DNA of 64,000 nucleotides, taken from assembly GCF_026891975.1 (NCBI RefSeq), contig NZ_JAPTGB010000011.1, positions 1 to 64,000 of the forward strand, given 5' to 3'. Under the pieces are notes generated by a model. That model made no database searches and was not told the DNA's origin. It saw nothing but the letters and a program-made list of their open reading frames with translations. This DNA comes from Methanocorpusculum petauri. Its GTDB lineage: Archaea > Halobacteriota > Methanomicrobia > Methanomicrobiales > Methanocorpusculaceae. Both the position numbers and the translations under genes were made by a program. This document shows positions 53,516 through 62,276 of this stretch, in pieces (position 1 is the stretch's first letter; each line of letters starts with the position of its first letter).

Positions 53516-54028
53516 ATGCCAAGACAGAATCAATATGTGAAGGACGGGAGGAGCCGGACGACATCAATCCGGGTGAATCCGCTGCTGTACGATGCGGTGC
53601 GGCAGCGGGGAGGGAATGTGGAGGATCTTCTGGAGACGGCACTGTCTGCGTTTCTGCATGTGCCGTCGGAGGTTCTGGTGCGGCTGCATGGGGAGCAGGA
53701 ACTGCTGGAACACTGTTACGCGGAGATTTACGCAGGACGCGAGGCAGCACTTGCCGGGGAGCTCAGACGACTGGAGGAGGAGAGACAGGAGCAGTCAGAG
53801 GCGGAAAAGGAACGAAGGGAGATGCTTACGGCAATACACGCTGAGATGTGTTCGTTTCCGGAGTCGGGACGAAGACGTGTTGAGATGGATATTGCGGCAG
53901 GCGGGGAGTGTGTGTATGAGGAGAAGCTGGTGATGCTTCTGCTGCGGAGGCTGCATTATCCGGAGAATGCTGTCCGGGAGGGAGTGCGGGTGATTGTGCG
54001 GAACGGGTGGGTGGTGCCGGAGGAGTGA
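53516..54028 (+). CDS. Hypothetical protein with RHH-like N-terminus and coiled coil
   Basis: 170 aa, family not recognised. Residues 10-55 (RSRTTSIRVNPLLYDAVRQR then VEDLLETALSAFL) resemble a ribbon-helix-helix or similar small DNA-binding domain; about 60-110 is a Glu/Arg-rich coiled coil (LRRLEEERQEQSEAEKERRE); the C-terminus is helical. The ATG has GGAG about 8 bp upstream. A strong palindrome lies in the upstream region. Unusually G-rich codon use on this strand contrasts with the AT-rich gene that follows. Confidence 0.7.
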   Translation: MPRQNQYVKDGRSRTTSIRVNPLLYDAVRQRGGNVEDLLETALSAFLHVPSEVLVRLHGEQELLEHCYAEIYAGREAALAGELRRLEEERQEQSEAEKERREMLTAIHAEMCSFPESGRRRVEMDIAAGGECVYEEKLVMLLLRRLHYPENAVREGVRVIVRNGWVVPEE

Positions 54029-54101
54029 GGAGGAGTTTTTTTCTGCCGGAAAAACGAATTAATGTACTCCCCGATTGCGGATAATTTTTTTGGACATCTA
54101 T

Positions 54102-54281
54102 ATGGAGAACGAGAACAAGTTTCTCTGCGACGTACCAGACATAGGGAAGGTTTACGTTAATGTAGTTGGTGACGCTTCGGTTGAAGCAACTGCAGTATCC
54201 AGAGACTATCGTCCAGGAAATATTGGGAGTAATCATGAGGAGCAGGTAGAAGACACTGGAGAAATAAAAATCCTCGAATAG
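54102..54281 (+). CDS. Small hypothetical protein
   Basis: 59 aa from the ATG at 54102 (the frame opens at 54075). It reads KVYVNVVGDASVEATAVSR in the centre and ends in the acidic TGEIKILE. Composition is protein-like and soluble, but there is no recognised family and no clear ribosome site; it may be a fragment. It is convergent with the alcohol dehydrogenase gene, 23 bp apart. Confidence 0.4.
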   Translation: MENENKFLCDVPDIGKVYVNVVGDASVEATAVSRDYRPGNIGSNHEEQVEDTGEIKILE

Positions 54282-54304
54282 ACGAAATGAAATACAAAGA
54301 ATAG

Positions 54305-55432
54305 TTAATTTAACAAAGAGAGCAGTACCTCATAAACATCATCCTTACCCAACACAACAGGATTATTATCCATCCTTCCACTGCCAAAGGATGCGGCAAC
54401 AATTTCGTCTAAATCATCTTTCCGAATTCCATAGAATTTCAATGATAACGTTACGTATGGATCACATGTGTTCTTCAGCCACGTTTCAAGACCTCCGTAT
54501 TGTTCAAAAAGGCAGAATAACTCATCATCATTGGGAAAATGTCCCTTGTTGACAATGCTTACCCCATTCAGTGTAAGGGCAGCAGCGATTCCATGCGGAA
54601 CATCATACAGTTGCGTTAGAGGATAGGAAATTGCATGGCAAGCAGTGGTTCGGGTTTGGGAAAATGCCAATCCAGCAAGAACAGAAGCCCTGCACATTTT
54701 CTCACGGTAAAGGAGATTGGATGGAAATTGGACTGTTTTTTTGAGATTTTCCAGAATAATCTCTATTGATCGACAGGAAATTTCCTGAACAAGAGGTGTC
54801 GTATGCTTAGACCAATATGCTTCAACAGCATGACTTAATGCATCCAGACCTGTGGAAAGGGTTATGATGGGGGAGAGACTTAGAGTAAATTCCGGAATAA
54901 TTAGAGCGAGTCGCGGTTTTAATTCCGGGACATCAATGGAATATTTTCCCAGTTTATTTGCATCCCAGATGGTGGCCCATTGCGTAAGTTCCGAACCAGT
55001 ACCAGCCGTTGTTGGAACAGCAATAATATCAATACAGGAATCAGTAACATAGGATTTATTCCGAATGCATGCAGAAATCTCATCAAGCGTGTAGATATTA
55101 TTCTTTTCTGGGTTTGAGAAAACACTAAGAGCCTTGGCAAGATCAATAGCACTACCTCCACCAATAGCGATCATGGTATCTATATACTGCCCCCCAATTA
55201 TTCTAAGTACCTGCAAAATGTCATTTTGTGTTGGGTTGGCGGGTACAGATTTCACCCATACATAGATATTTGACTGTTTTTCCAGTGAATTTCGGAAATT
55301 TTTCAGACCCCATCGTATGTCGGCACTCTCACTCAGAAGCAGGACGACATTCTTCCCAGTCCGGGAAAGAAGAACATCTTCTGCAGTTGATGTATCTGAA
55401 AATAGAATTTCAGTAGTACAAAATGAGTTCAT
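54305..55432 (-). CDS. Iron-type alcohol dehydrogenase, candidate phosphonoacetaldehyde reductase
   Basis: 375 aa. Group III (iron) alcohol dehydrogenase: the NAD(P)-binding MIAIGGGSAIDLAKAL is near 85-100, PTTAGTGSELTQWAT near 138-152, and metal ligands lie in TGLDALSHAVEAYW, TTACHAISYP and YDVPHGIAAAL. Placed last in a phosphonate operon, it is expected to reduce phosphonoacetaldehyde to 2-hydroxyethylphosphonate, as PhpC does; that is inference from context. The ATG at 55432 is 7 bp after the PEP mutase stop with AGGGG upstream. Codon use is much more AT-rich than in the core genes. Confidence 0.88.
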   Translation of the reverse strand: MNSFCTTEILFSDTSTAEDVLLSRTGKNVVLLLSESADIRWGLKNFRNSLEKQSNIYVWVKSVPANPTQNDILQVLRIIGGQYIDTMIAIGGGSAIDLAKALSVFSNPEKNNIYTLDEISACIRNKSYVTDSCIDIIAVPTTAGTGSELTQWATIWDANKLGKYSIDVPELKPRLALIIPEFTLSLSPIITLSTGLDALSHAVEAYWSKHTTPLVQEISCRSIEIILENLKKTVQFPSNLLYREKMCRASVLAGLAFSQTRTTACHAISYPLTQLYDVPHGIAAALTLNGVSIVNKGHFPNDDELFCLFEQYGGLETWLKNTCDPYVTLSLKFYGIRKDDLDEIVAASFGSGRMDNNPVVLGKDDVYEVLLSLLN

Positions 55433-55439
55433 ATTCCCC

Positions 55440-57467
55440 TCATCGTATCTCTTCCTCAAATACACTTGATGGGATCAAGGTAAGTATTTCGGAAATAGGC
55501 ATACACATATCATCAGCTTCTTTTGCGCGATGGTGAGTGAGAATTGTTTTTGCGACATTTTCCATGACCGGAATACCACTCCGGGTTAACTGATTGGCAT
55601 AAATCACAATATTTACTCCGTGCATCGAGAATTCTTCTTCGGTTACGGTGTTGAAAGACGTGGGGACAACCACTAATGGTGTTGTTGCATCTTTTTCCCG
55701 AAACAGGTCACAGAAGGTGAAAATTTCCGTAGGATCTTTTTTTCGGGAATGGATCATGATTCCGTCTGCACCAGCAGCAACATAGGCAAATGCACGCGTA
55801 AGGGCATCAGTCATTCCTTTTTCCAAGATCAGACTTTCAATTCTGGCGATCAGCATGAACTCTTTTGTTTTGAGAGCACGTTTTCCAGCAGCTATTTTTG
55901 CAGAAAAATTCTCAATGGTATCCTGAGTTTGATCTACATCAGTTCCAAACAGGGAGTTCTTTTTTAACCCGGTTTTGTCCTCAATAATAACTGCAGAAAC
56001 ACCTACACGCTCCATTGTACGGATATTGTACGTAAAGTGTTCAATCAATCCACCGGTATCTCCATCCAGAATAATCGGCTTTGTGGTTACCTCCATGATA
56101 TCGTCAATGGTCCTCATACGTGAGGAGATATCAACAAGTTCAATATCCGGTTTTCCTTTTGCGGTTGAGTCACACAGGCTGGATACCCACATTCCATCAA
56201 ACTGGTATGCTTTTCCATCCTGAAGTACGGTGGTATTTTCTGCGATCAAACCAGTTATCCCACTGTGTGCTTCAATGACCGTTACCGTTTTTTTCATACC
56301 AAGAAGTTTTCTCAGTCTTCCACGTCGCGCCTCAGGAACAGCAAGCTGATCACGTACCCGATTTTCAAGAAGGGCATAGGACCTGTCTTTGGAATAGGGA
56401 TATTCAATTAATTCCCCACCATATTCCTGAAGAACTACAATAACTTCATCCCGAATGGGTCTTTGAAATCCCGTTTTCCATTCATCACCATGAACGACGT
56501 AATCCGGGTGTAGATTTCTGAGGTTTTCTGCATAACTCAGGGTGTTCTGCGGGATTACTTCAACAACACCTTTGATGTTTTGAATGATTTTTTTTCTATC
56601 CTCGAATGAAAGGATGGGAAAGCGTTTGAAACTGGCAATGACCTCATCAGTAAGAATACCAACGGTCAAGCTCCCCAATTTTGCTGCTTTATTGATGATA
56701 TTGATATGGCCTCCGTGGATTACATCGGTACTGAAACACATGTACACGGACTTTTTTGCAAGATCGGCAACACGATTACTGACAACCGCAAGATCGTCAC
56801 TGGTATCAATTTCACTGCAGAGGAGATTTTTGATATCAAGCGGATAAAGAACACATTTATCTGAGATTTCGTTGAATGCATTCTCTGCATAACATCCGGT
56901 ATTACCTGCCTCACAGTATTCCGAGATTTTTGTGAGCCAGAGTTTCCATTCGGATTTTTGCAGTTTGTAAAAAGGTTGTGCAGCAAGTGCGTGATCGAAA
57001 AACTCGATGCCGATCTTTCGTATCTGGTTGTCTTTTACGACAGCCTTGAAATCTTTCTCCGGAAGTTCGGCAGTGGAGCTCACTATCATACAACTTCCAG
57101 GGAACTCAAGCAGATCATCCAACACTATGTTTTCGAATACCAGATCCCCGTGCATCAGAATAATGTCGTCATGGAGGTGATCTTTTGCGGAGTAGAGGGA
57201 GTAAATGTAGTTTGTTTGATCATAAACAGGATTTTTTATGAAGGTGATCGTAACGGGCAGGCTCAGGGAGTGACAATACTCCATTAAAACGGTGTCAAAC
57301 AGTCCCGTTGTGATAACAACGTCCGAAATTCCAGCATTTACTAATTGATTTAGTTGTCGGCTTAGTATTGTTTCCCGGGGAGACAATTCAGTCATACACT
57401 TGGGATGATCTTTGGTAAGGGCCCCCATTCGTCTGCCCATTCCAGAATTGAGTATAACTGCTTTCAT
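55440..57467 (-). CDS. Fusion: NTP transferase + cytidylyltransferase + PEP phosphomutase
   Basis: 675 aa with three domains. 1-235 is a sugar-phosphate or phosphocholine-type nucleotidyltransferase (LNSGMGRRMG...HPKCM at 7-25; MHGDLVF at 105-111). 240-370 is a TagD-like cytidylyltransferase with the HGGH motif at 251-254. 385-675 is PEP phosphomutase, which forms the C-P bond by turning PEP into phosphonopyruvate: LDGDTGG near 467-473 and the diagnostic EDKTGLKKNS at 496-505. The architecture predicts synthesis plus nucleotide activation of a phosphonate. It directly follows the decarboxylase gene and is followed by the dehydrogenase gene. Confidence 0.93.
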   Translation of the reverse strand: MKAVILNSGMGRRMGALTKDHPKCMTELSPRETILSRQLNQLVNAGISDVVITTGLFDTVLMEYCHSLSLPVTITFIKNPVYDQTNYIYSLYSAKDHLHDDIILMHGDLVFENIVLDDLLEFPGSCMIVSSTAELPEKDFKAVVKDNQIRKIGIEFFDHALAAQPFYKLQKSEWKLWLTKISEYCEAGNTGCYAENAFNEISDKCVLYPLDIKNLLCSEIDTSDDLAVVSNRVADLAKKSVYMCFSTDVIHGGHINIINKAAKLGSLTVGILTDEVIASFKRFPILSFEDRKKIIQNIKGVVEVIPQNTLSYAENLRNLHPDYVVHGDEWKTGFQRPIRDEVIVVLQEYGGELIEYPYSKDRSYALLENRVRDQLAVPEARRGRLRKLLGMKKTVTVIEAHSGITGLIAENTTVLQDGKAYQFDGMWVSSLCDSTAKGKPDIELVDISSRMRTIDDIMEVTTKPIILDGDTGGLIEHFTYNIRTMERVGVSAVIIEDKTGLKKNSLFGTDVDQTQDTIENFSAKIAAGKRALKTKEFMLIARIESLILEKGMTDALTRAFAYVAAGADGIMIHSRKKDPTEIFTFCDLFREKDATTPLVVVPTSFNTVTEEEFSMHGVNIVIYANQLTRSGIPVMENVAKTILTHHRAKEADDMCMPISEILTLIPSSVFEEEIR

Positions 57468-58601
57468 TTATCTCAGCCCCGCAAGATACTGCATGAAGTT
57501 TTTTTTATTTTGGTACGGTGATAGCGTTGGACGTCCCAGATCCGGACGAGAGCCAATTTTTGCTTTTATTTCGATGAATGTCAGTTCCCAGGTGTTTTTG
57601 ACGGCTGCAAGAATATGGATCAGTTCTTCACGGGTATCTACTGAGTACACGTTTCTGTAACCGCACCCTTTGGCAATTGCAGGAAGATCAATACTGGCTG
57701 AAACGGTTGGCATCCCCCCGACTGACTCATGAGCTGCATTATTTACCACGACGTGGATCAGATTTTTCGGGTTTTGAAAACCGATAATTGCCATTGATCC
57801 CATGTGCATGAGAACAGCCCCGTCCCCGTCAATACACCATACCCGGGTTGCCGGTTTGTTCAAAGCAATTCCCAAGGCAATAGAGGAACTGTGACCCATA
57901 GATCCTACTGTCAGAAAGTCAGATTTGTGTGATGTTTGGGCAATTTCCCGAGTTTCAAATAATTCTCGGGAGGTTTTTCCGGTTGTTGAGATGATAATAT
58001 CGTCTCCGGAGACATTTGTGATCTCTTTGATGATGTCTTCCCTCAGGAGGGAGTTGGAATTTTGATACATTCCGGGTTGATCATAGGTGAGAGCACCTTT
58101 TTTAATGACAAAAGCAACACTATTCCCATATGAGAGTATTTCTGAGAATTTTTCGGCACTCTGCTGTAATGCTTCCAAATTTGTGTCTTTGTCGATTACC
58201 AGATAAGGTATTTGCAGGATATCAAGAATCTCCAGAGTAATTTTTCCCTGAAAACTATGCTGCGGTTCGTCATGCACATCAGGTTCACCTCTCCATCCAA
58301 TGATAAATAGACAGGGGATACCATAGACCTCCGGATGAAGGAGCGAGGTTACCGGGTTGATGATATTTCCTTCTCCGCTGTTCTGCAGGTAGACACAGGG
58401 TATTTTTCCTGTAGCAAGATGGTATCCGGCTGCGAGAGCTACGGCATTTCCTTCGTTTGCAGGGATGATATGGGTTGGAGAGATACCAAAGGTGTTTATC
58501 AGATAATTGCAAAGAGATGAGAGCTGGGAATCCGGGATACCGGTGAAATAAGATATTTGAAGGGTATCGTGAAGACATTGAATAAATGGCTGTATTTTCA
58601 T
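57468..58601 (-). CDS. Phosphonopyruvate decarboxylase
   Basis: 377 aa. A thiamine-diphosphate enzyme that decarboxylates phosphonopyruvate to phosphonoacetaldehyde, the step that pulls the unfavourable PEP mutase reaction forward. The N-terminus has FTGIPDSQLSSLCNYLI and the catalytic Glu in PANEGNAVALAAGYHLATG; the C-terminal thiamine motif is WCIDGDGAVLMHMGS with NN about 30 residues later. The ATG at 58601 was chosen because the family begins there; upstream open sequence to 58706 is AT-rich and not conserved-looking. PEP mutase follows with no gap. Confidence 0.92.
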   Translation of the reverse strand: MKIQPFIQCLHDTLQISYFTGIPDSQLSSLCNYLINTFGISPTHIIPANEGNAVALAAGYHLATGKIPCVYLQNSGEGNIINPVTSLLHPEVYGIPCLFIIGWRGEPDVHDEPQHSFQGKITLEILDILQIPYLVIDKDTNLEALQQSAEKFSEILSYGNSVAFVIKKGALTYDQPGMYQNSNSLLREDIIKEITNVSGDDIIISTTGKTSRELFETREIAQTSHKSDFLTVGSMGHSSSIALGIALNKPATRVWCIDGDGAVLMHMGSMAIIGFQNPKNLIHVVVNNAAHESVGGMPTVSASIDLPAIAKGCGYRNVYSVDTREELIHILAAVKNTWELTFIEIKAKIGSRPDLGRPTLSPYQNKKNFMQYLAGLR

Positions 58602-58954
58602 TTGAGATTTTATTATACGGATATTGTTATATTCCTTCGCATAAATGAAGATGCAGATTTGGATGGAATGGGACACTAAGAATAAGTATAATGACGTCAA
58701 AATCAAACAATAATATGATACATTATTTTAGATTATTTATAAATAAAATAAGATTTTGTTCCAAAAATCTGAAAAATCTCCCGACTTGCATGCGCAGAAA
58801 ATTTCTGAAATAAAAGAGTGATTTTTGTTTTCGAAATTCTTTGACTTTGGTTGTCCACATGCAGAAGAATCCCGATCAATCAAATTTGAATTCTCTCAGA
58901 CAGACAGTATGAACAAATCCGAACTTTTTAGGAGAAACTTGCAAAATAAAGCAA
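58602..58954. other. AT-rich intergenic region, promoter of the phosphonate operon
   Basis: No gene is supported in this 353-bp stretch. On the minus strand, TTTATAAAT at 58736-58744 is a candidate TATA box, which would give a leader of roughly 100 bases before the decarboxylase ATG. The rest is A/T runs with short repeats of AAATCT. Confidence 0.4.
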
Positions 58955-59788
58955 TTATACATCTTGATTTCCAAGATCGAATACTATTGGATTATGAATT
59001 GGATGGCGTTGATCCACAGGAGGATATTGCATGTAATCATCACCATACATCCTACTCAAGATTGGGTGAGAGACAGCAGGAATGGGGAAATGATGACCTT
59101 CAAACATAATGAACTGTATGTTAAAAAAATCCTCTCTTTTGCAAAAAAAACGACTATATTTTGGCATACTCATCGACATTGTAACATATTCTGTGCGAAC
59201 CTTATTGTATCTAGTAATTTCATAAATCATTGCTCTTAATGATAGTTTTTTTCCAAAAAATCTCAGAGGCAATGATGCAAATATCCTAAATATTTGATAA
59301 AAAACACCCCTTGAAGAACCATAACCACACAATACACAATAAGAATCCATAAAGTATCTCAAAGCATAAGTATGGAGTATGGAGGCAATTTTATCATCCG
59401 GAAAATTATCATATGGAAAGATATCGATCCAAACACCATGATGCATCTCAATATGCCATGTTGACTCATCCATATATTGAGTTCCATTTACCCGTATTTT
59501 TGAGAACGGGTATGCATAATTAACATCAGATGACTGAGTCTGAAGATAATACATTTCATTCAACTCACTGCCGCAAACGCTCACAAAACGTTCATAATCA
59601 TCCCTTAACATACCAATATCAATATCATCATCCCACGGGATAAATCCATGATGCCTAACAGCCCCCAATAGAGAACCGCCAGTAAGAATATACTGAATAT
59701 GATGCTTCTCACAAATTCGTTTAACTTCCAATAAAGCACCCAACTCAATTAACTGTAACTTTCTTAGCGATTTTTCATCCAGTACCAC
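58955..59788 (-). CDS. LicD-family phosphotransferase
   Basis: 277 aa. LicD proteins transfer a phospho-head-group (phosphocholine in bacteria) from a CDP-activated donor to cell-surface glycans. The signature is complete: ILTGGSLLGAVRHHGFIPWD then DDIDIGMLRDDYERF. The start is GTG at 59788, supported by GGAGGT about 6 bp upstream; an ATG at 59815 would precede that ribosome site. Next to a PEP mutase fused to a cytidylyltransferase, it is the likely enzyme that attaches the phosphonate to a sugar (inference). Very AT-rich. Confidence 0.9.
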   Translation of the reverse strand: MVLDEKSLRKLQLIELGALLEVKRICEKHHIQYILTGGSLLGAVRHHGFIPWDDDIDIGMLRDDYERFVSVCGSELNEMYYLQTQSSDVNYAYPFSKIRVNGTQYMDESTWHIEMHHGVWIDIFPYDNFPDDKIASILHTYALRYFMDSYCVLCGYGSSRGVFYQIFRIFASLPLRFFGKKLSLRAMIYEITRYNKVRTEYVTMSMSMPKYSRFFCKREDFFNIQFIMFEGHHFPIPAVSHPILSRMYGDDYMQYPPVDQRHPIHNPIVFDLGNQDV

Positions 59789-59856
59789 AAATGACCTCCA
59801 CAAATAAATACACAAAACAAAGAACTATGTTAGAATAATTATATAGAATAAGACAT

Positions 59857-60636
59857 ATGAAAGTTCTCATTCTTGCCGGCGGCATGGGTACCCGCCTTGC
59901 CGAGGAAACCAGTGTTGTCCCAAAACCTATGGTAGAGATCGGTGGTCATCCAATTCTCTGGCATATTATGAAGATTTACTCGCAGTACGGCTTTAATGAG
60001 TTCATTATTCTTCTGGGATACAAAGGATATGTGATTAAAGAGTACTTCGCAAATTATTTTCTGCATCAGAGCGATGTAACGTTTGATTTGGCAAATAATT
60101 CCATGGAAATTCACGAACAGCACTGCGAGCCGTGGAAAGTTACGCTGATTGATACAGGATTGAATACCTCTACAGGAGGACGTGTACTGCGTGCCAGAAA
60201 GTACGTTGGCAATGAACCATTCATGCTCACCTATGGAGATGGGGTCTCAAATATTGACATTCAGAAACTCATTGAGTTCCACAAGAATCACGGAAAACTT
60301 GCCACCCTGACCTCAGTCCAGCCAGAAGGAAGATACGGGACAATTACTTCCGGAACAGACGGGCAGATATCTGATTTTGTGGAGAAACCAAAAGGTGACG
60401 GTGCATGGATTAATGCGGGATTCTTTGTGCTGCAGCCGGAGGTTTTTGACTACATTCAGGAAGGAGATGCTACCATCTTTGAACGTGACCCGCTGGAATC
60501 TCTCGCAAAAGATGGACAACTCTACACCTATCGCCATGACAGCTTCTGGAAATGTATGGATACACTCCGCGACAAACAACAGCTCCAGGAGATGTGGGAT
60601 GCAGGCAACACACCCTGGAAGAGCTGGGACGAATGA
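59857..60636 (+). CDS. rfbF: Glucose-1-phosphate cytidylyltransferase
   Basis: 259 aa. Makes CDP-glucose from glucose-1-phosphate and CTP. The nucleotide-binding start is LAGGMGTRLAEETSVVPKPM (residues 6-25); substrate segments are LTYGDGVSNI and NAGFFVLQPEV, and the C-terminal ESLAKDGQLYTYRHDSFWKC is typical of RfbF. It is divergent from the licD-like gene with 68 bp of AT-rich sequence between, holding a TATA-like TAATTATAT. The stop overlaps rfbG by 4 bp. Confidence 0.95.
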   Translation: MKVLILAGGMGTRLAEETSVVPKPMVEIGGHPILWHIMKIYSQYGFNEFIILLGYKGYVIKEYFANYFLHQSDVTFDLANNSMEIHEQHCEPWKVTLIDTGLNTSTGGRVLRARKYVGNEPFMLTYGDGVSNIDIQKLIEFHKNHGKLATLTSVQPEGRYGTITSGTDGQISDFVEKPKGDGAWINAGFFVLQPEVFDYIQEGDATIFERDPLESLAKDGQLYTYRHDSFWKCMDTLRDKQQLQEMWDAGNTPWKSWDE

Positions 60637-61712
60637 TCCTTGATATTTTCAAAGGAAAACGAATTCTCATCACCGGCCACACCGGTTTTAAAGGATCCTG
60701 GCTTGCGATCTGGTTATCACAACTCGGTGCAGAAGTACACGGATACTCCCTCCCACCAAACACAGAACCGAATCATTATACCGCAACACGCATTCATGAA
60801 CTCCTGAAAAGCGAGTTCCTTGCAGACCTGCGGGACCGAGAACAGCTGACGAACTACATACACAAAGTGCAGCCTGACTGCATCTTTCACCTCGCAGCCC
60901 AGCCGCTCGTGCGGAGATCATATGCAGAACCGGTCGAAACATTTGACACAAACGTGATGGGCAGTATCTATGTAATGGATGCGGTCAGAACACTGGGAAA
61001 ACCCTGTACCGTGATCATGATCACGACCGACAAATGTTATCTGAATGTGAATCAGGTTTGGGGTTATCGCGAGTGCGATCCTCTCGGCGGTCACGATCCT
61101 TACAGTGCAAGCAAAGCCGCAGCAGAGATCGTAATTGCATCTTACCGTGATTCCTTCTTCCCGCAGGAAAGAATTTCAGAGCACGGGGTACACCTTGCAT
61201 CTGTCCGGGCAGGAAACGTAATCGGCGGCGGGGACTGGGCAGAAGACCGAATCATTCCCGATGCGGTCAGGGCAGTTACCTCCGGAAAATCTCTTGAGGT
61301 CAGGAGTCCGCAGGCTGTGCGTCCCTGGCAGCATGTCTTGGAACCGCTCTCCGGCTACATGCTTCTTGCCGCAAAGATGCTCGCGGGAGATGCAGACCTG
61401 GCGGGAGCATGGAACTTCGGCCCGCTTCCTACCGGGGCCGCAACGGTGCGAGAGATCACCGAAGAGTTTTATCGGATCTGGGGCAAAGGAAACGTTGTGT
61501 ACGACCCCTCCCTCGCAAACCTGCACGAAGCAGCCTTCCTGCGGCTTTCCTCCGAAAAAGCAATGACTCATCTTGGATGGAAACCGGTGTGGAATCTATC
61601 GGAAACGTTGTCAAAGACAGCTGAGTGGTACCGGAAATATTATTCGGGAGAGGATGCACGAGAGCTGAGTCTCGCTGATATTTCTGAGTACACGACAGAG
61701 ATGGAGTACTAA
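60633..61712 (+). CDS. rfbG: CDP-glucose 4,6-dehydratase
   Basis: 359 aa SDR-family enzyme forming CDP-4-keto-6-deoxyglucose. NAD-binding ITGHTGFKGSWLAIWL is near 13-28; the active-site region has MITTDKCY and the YxxxK pair in DPYSASKAAAE; VRAGNVIGGGDWAEDRIIPD is characteristic of RfbG. The ATG at 60633 overlaps the rfbF stop. Confidence 0.95.
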   Translation: MILDIFKGKRILITGHTGFKGSWLAIWLSQLGAEVHGYSLPPNTEPNHYTATRIHELLKSEFLADLRDREQLTNYIHKVQPDCIFHLAAQPLVRRSYAEPVETFDTNVMGSIYVMDAVRTLGKPCTVIMITTDKCYLNVNQVWGYRECDPLGGHDPYSASKAAAEIVIASYRDSFFPQERISEHGVHLASVRAGNVIGGGDWAEDRIIPDAVRAVTSGKSLEVRSPQAVRPWQHVLEPLSGYMLLAAKMLAGDADLAGAWNFGPLPTGAATVREITEEFYRIWGKGNVVYDPSLANLHEAAFLRLSSEKAMTHLGWKPVWNLSETLSKTAEWYRKYYSGEDARELSLADISEYTTEMEY

Positions 61713-61715
61713 GAT

Positions 61716-62276
61716 ATGGGCAAATTAAAAATTCTTGAAACACCGCTGAAGGATTTGTACGTAGTGGAAACCGATCCCTTCGTGGATCACCGAGGGGCGT
61801 TTGCCCGTTGGTTCTGTGAAGCAGAACTTACAGAAATTATCGGTGGTCGTCGCATTAAGAATGTGAACTTTTCTAAAACTGCGAAAGCAGGATCGATTCG
61901 GGGCATGCATTTCCAGTACCCGCCACATGCAGAGATGAAGATGGTTCGCTGCATAAAAGGAAGAGTATTTGATGTTGCAATCGATCTTCGGAAAAATTCT
62001 AAAACATACCTCAAATGGTACGGAGTAGAACTATCTGAAAAAAATATGAAATTATTTGTCATACCCGAAGGATTCGCGCATGGATTCCAGACATTGGAAG
62101 ATGAGGTAGAAATGCTTTATCTCCACACAGAATTTTATAATAAAGAAAGTGAGGGAGCCGTTAGATATAATGATCCCTCTGTTTCAATTCATTGGCCTAA
62201 AGAGATAACAGAAATTTCTGAAAAAGATGCGGTACATCCCTTAATAGATGATAGATTTTCCGGAGCCATGTTATGA
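61716..62276 (+). CDS. dTDP-4-dehydrorhamnose 3,5-epimerase-like protein
   Basis: 186 aa cupin-fold RmlC relative. The family's catalytic His is in SIRGMHFQYPPHAEMK and the other key segment is VIPEGFAHGFQTLEDEVEMLY. In this cluster it probably acts on a CDP-4-keto-6-deoxyhexose rather than on the dTDP sugar. It follows rfbG by 3 bp and overlaps the methyltransferase gene by 4 bp. Confidence 0.9.
   Translation: MGKLKILETPLKDLYVVETDPFVDHRGAFARWFCEAELTEIIGGRRIKNVNFSKTAKAGSIRGMHFQYPPHAEMKMVRCIKGRVFDVAIDLRKNSKTYLKWYGVELSEKNMKLFVIPEGFAHGFQTLEDEVEMLYLHTEFYNKESEGAVRYNDPSVSIHWPKEITEISEKDAVHPLIDDRFSGAML

Noticed and set aside
58825-59109. 94-aa plus-strand frame at the 3' end of the licD-like gene
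   Set aside because: It runs from AT-rich intergenic DNA into the antisense strand of a clear LicD protein.
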